From Jiangella anatolica (GTDB taxonomy: Bacteria; Actinomycetota; Actinomycetes; Jiangellales; Jiangellaceae): a DNA stretch of 50,052 nucleotides. Below, piece after piece: positions 50,041-50,052 of the stretch (within the stretch, counting starts at the first letter, position 1; each line of letters begins with the position of its first letter). The position numbers and the translations under genes are program-made. The stretch lies in the NCBI RefSeq assembly GCF_003236295.1, contig NZ_POTW01000047.1, positions 1 to 50,052 on the forward strand. Direction: 5' to 3'. A model generated the notes under the pieces. It was not told the DNA's origin. It saw only the letters and a list, made by a program, of their open reading frames with translations, and searched no databases.

Positions 50041-50052
50041 CCCGCCGCCTCC

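Overview
The window is chromosomal DNA of a very high-GC Actinomycetota. Several things point there: an actinobacterial mutasome cassette (imuA'-imuB-dnaE2) behind a perfect TCGAAC-N4-GTTCGA LexA box; NucS, the actinobacterial non-canonical mismatch repair endonuclease; a DUF222/HNH (13E12-type) gene; a CGNR zinc-finger regulator; a SigE-family ECF sigma factor; a group II truncated haemoglobin; a DtxR/IdeR-type iron box; and many probable leaderless genes with a TANNNT box 6-7 nt before the start codon. A Jiangella- or Streptomyces-like organism is plausible, but the genus cannot be fixed from sequence alone. There are no rRNA, tRNA, CRISPR or transposase genes.

Layout. 0.1-3.5 kb: two overlapping dynamin-like membrane GTPases. 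3.5-10.3 kb: epoxide hydrolase; an SSB paralogue with a very long low-complexity tail ending in a 95-bp tandem repeat; the ABC-F factor EttA; two tandem hot-dog thioesterases; and a conserved unknown, the last four tightly packed. 10.3-20 kb: housekeeping and stress genes (GH13 glucosidase, DinB-like protein, MFS exporter divergent from a CGNR regulator, GlbO, OsmC, MscS, prolyl oligopeptidase, GNAT), then a lower-GC scar holding the tail of a probable polymorphic toxin and an intact YrhB/Imm35-type immunity gene. 20-30.4 kb: an MBL hydrolase divergent from the SOS-controlled mutasome operon, an MDR dehydrogenase, an alpha/beta hydrolase and nucS. The 3' end of nucS is duplicated around a roughly 0.6-kb lower-GC insert with one small intact ORF and one frameshifted ORF.

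30.4-38.6 kb: dihydrolipoamide dehydrogenase; a Pro-rich membrane protein; a two-component system; a frameshifted DUF222/HNH gene; an Asp/His-rich PepSY protein; and an ECF sigma factor with a coupled membrane-anchored protein. The response-regulator promoter and the PepSY promoter carry the same 18-bp motif (GGTTAA-N7-CTAAG), so they probably form one regulon. 38.6-44 kb: SDR, a deazaflavin-dependent nitroreductase-family protein, and a complete siderophore ABC importer (ATPase, lipoprotein, double-length FecCD permease) behind an iron box. 44-50 kb: a 3-hydroxyacyl-CoA dehydrogenase followed one base later by a STAND NTPase with TPRs, a 57-aa secreted peptide gene, a secreted DUF1524/HNH-like nuclease and a Pro/Thr-repeat surface protein.

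The regions most worth a second look are the STAND/TPR plus exported-peptide pair (45.6-48.7 kb), the toxin scar (19.3-19.7 kb), the nucS 3'-end insertion (29.6-30.3 kb), the shared operator (32.4 and 36.1 kb), and the SSB tail with its stop-spanning 95-bp repeat (5.1-6.6 kb).
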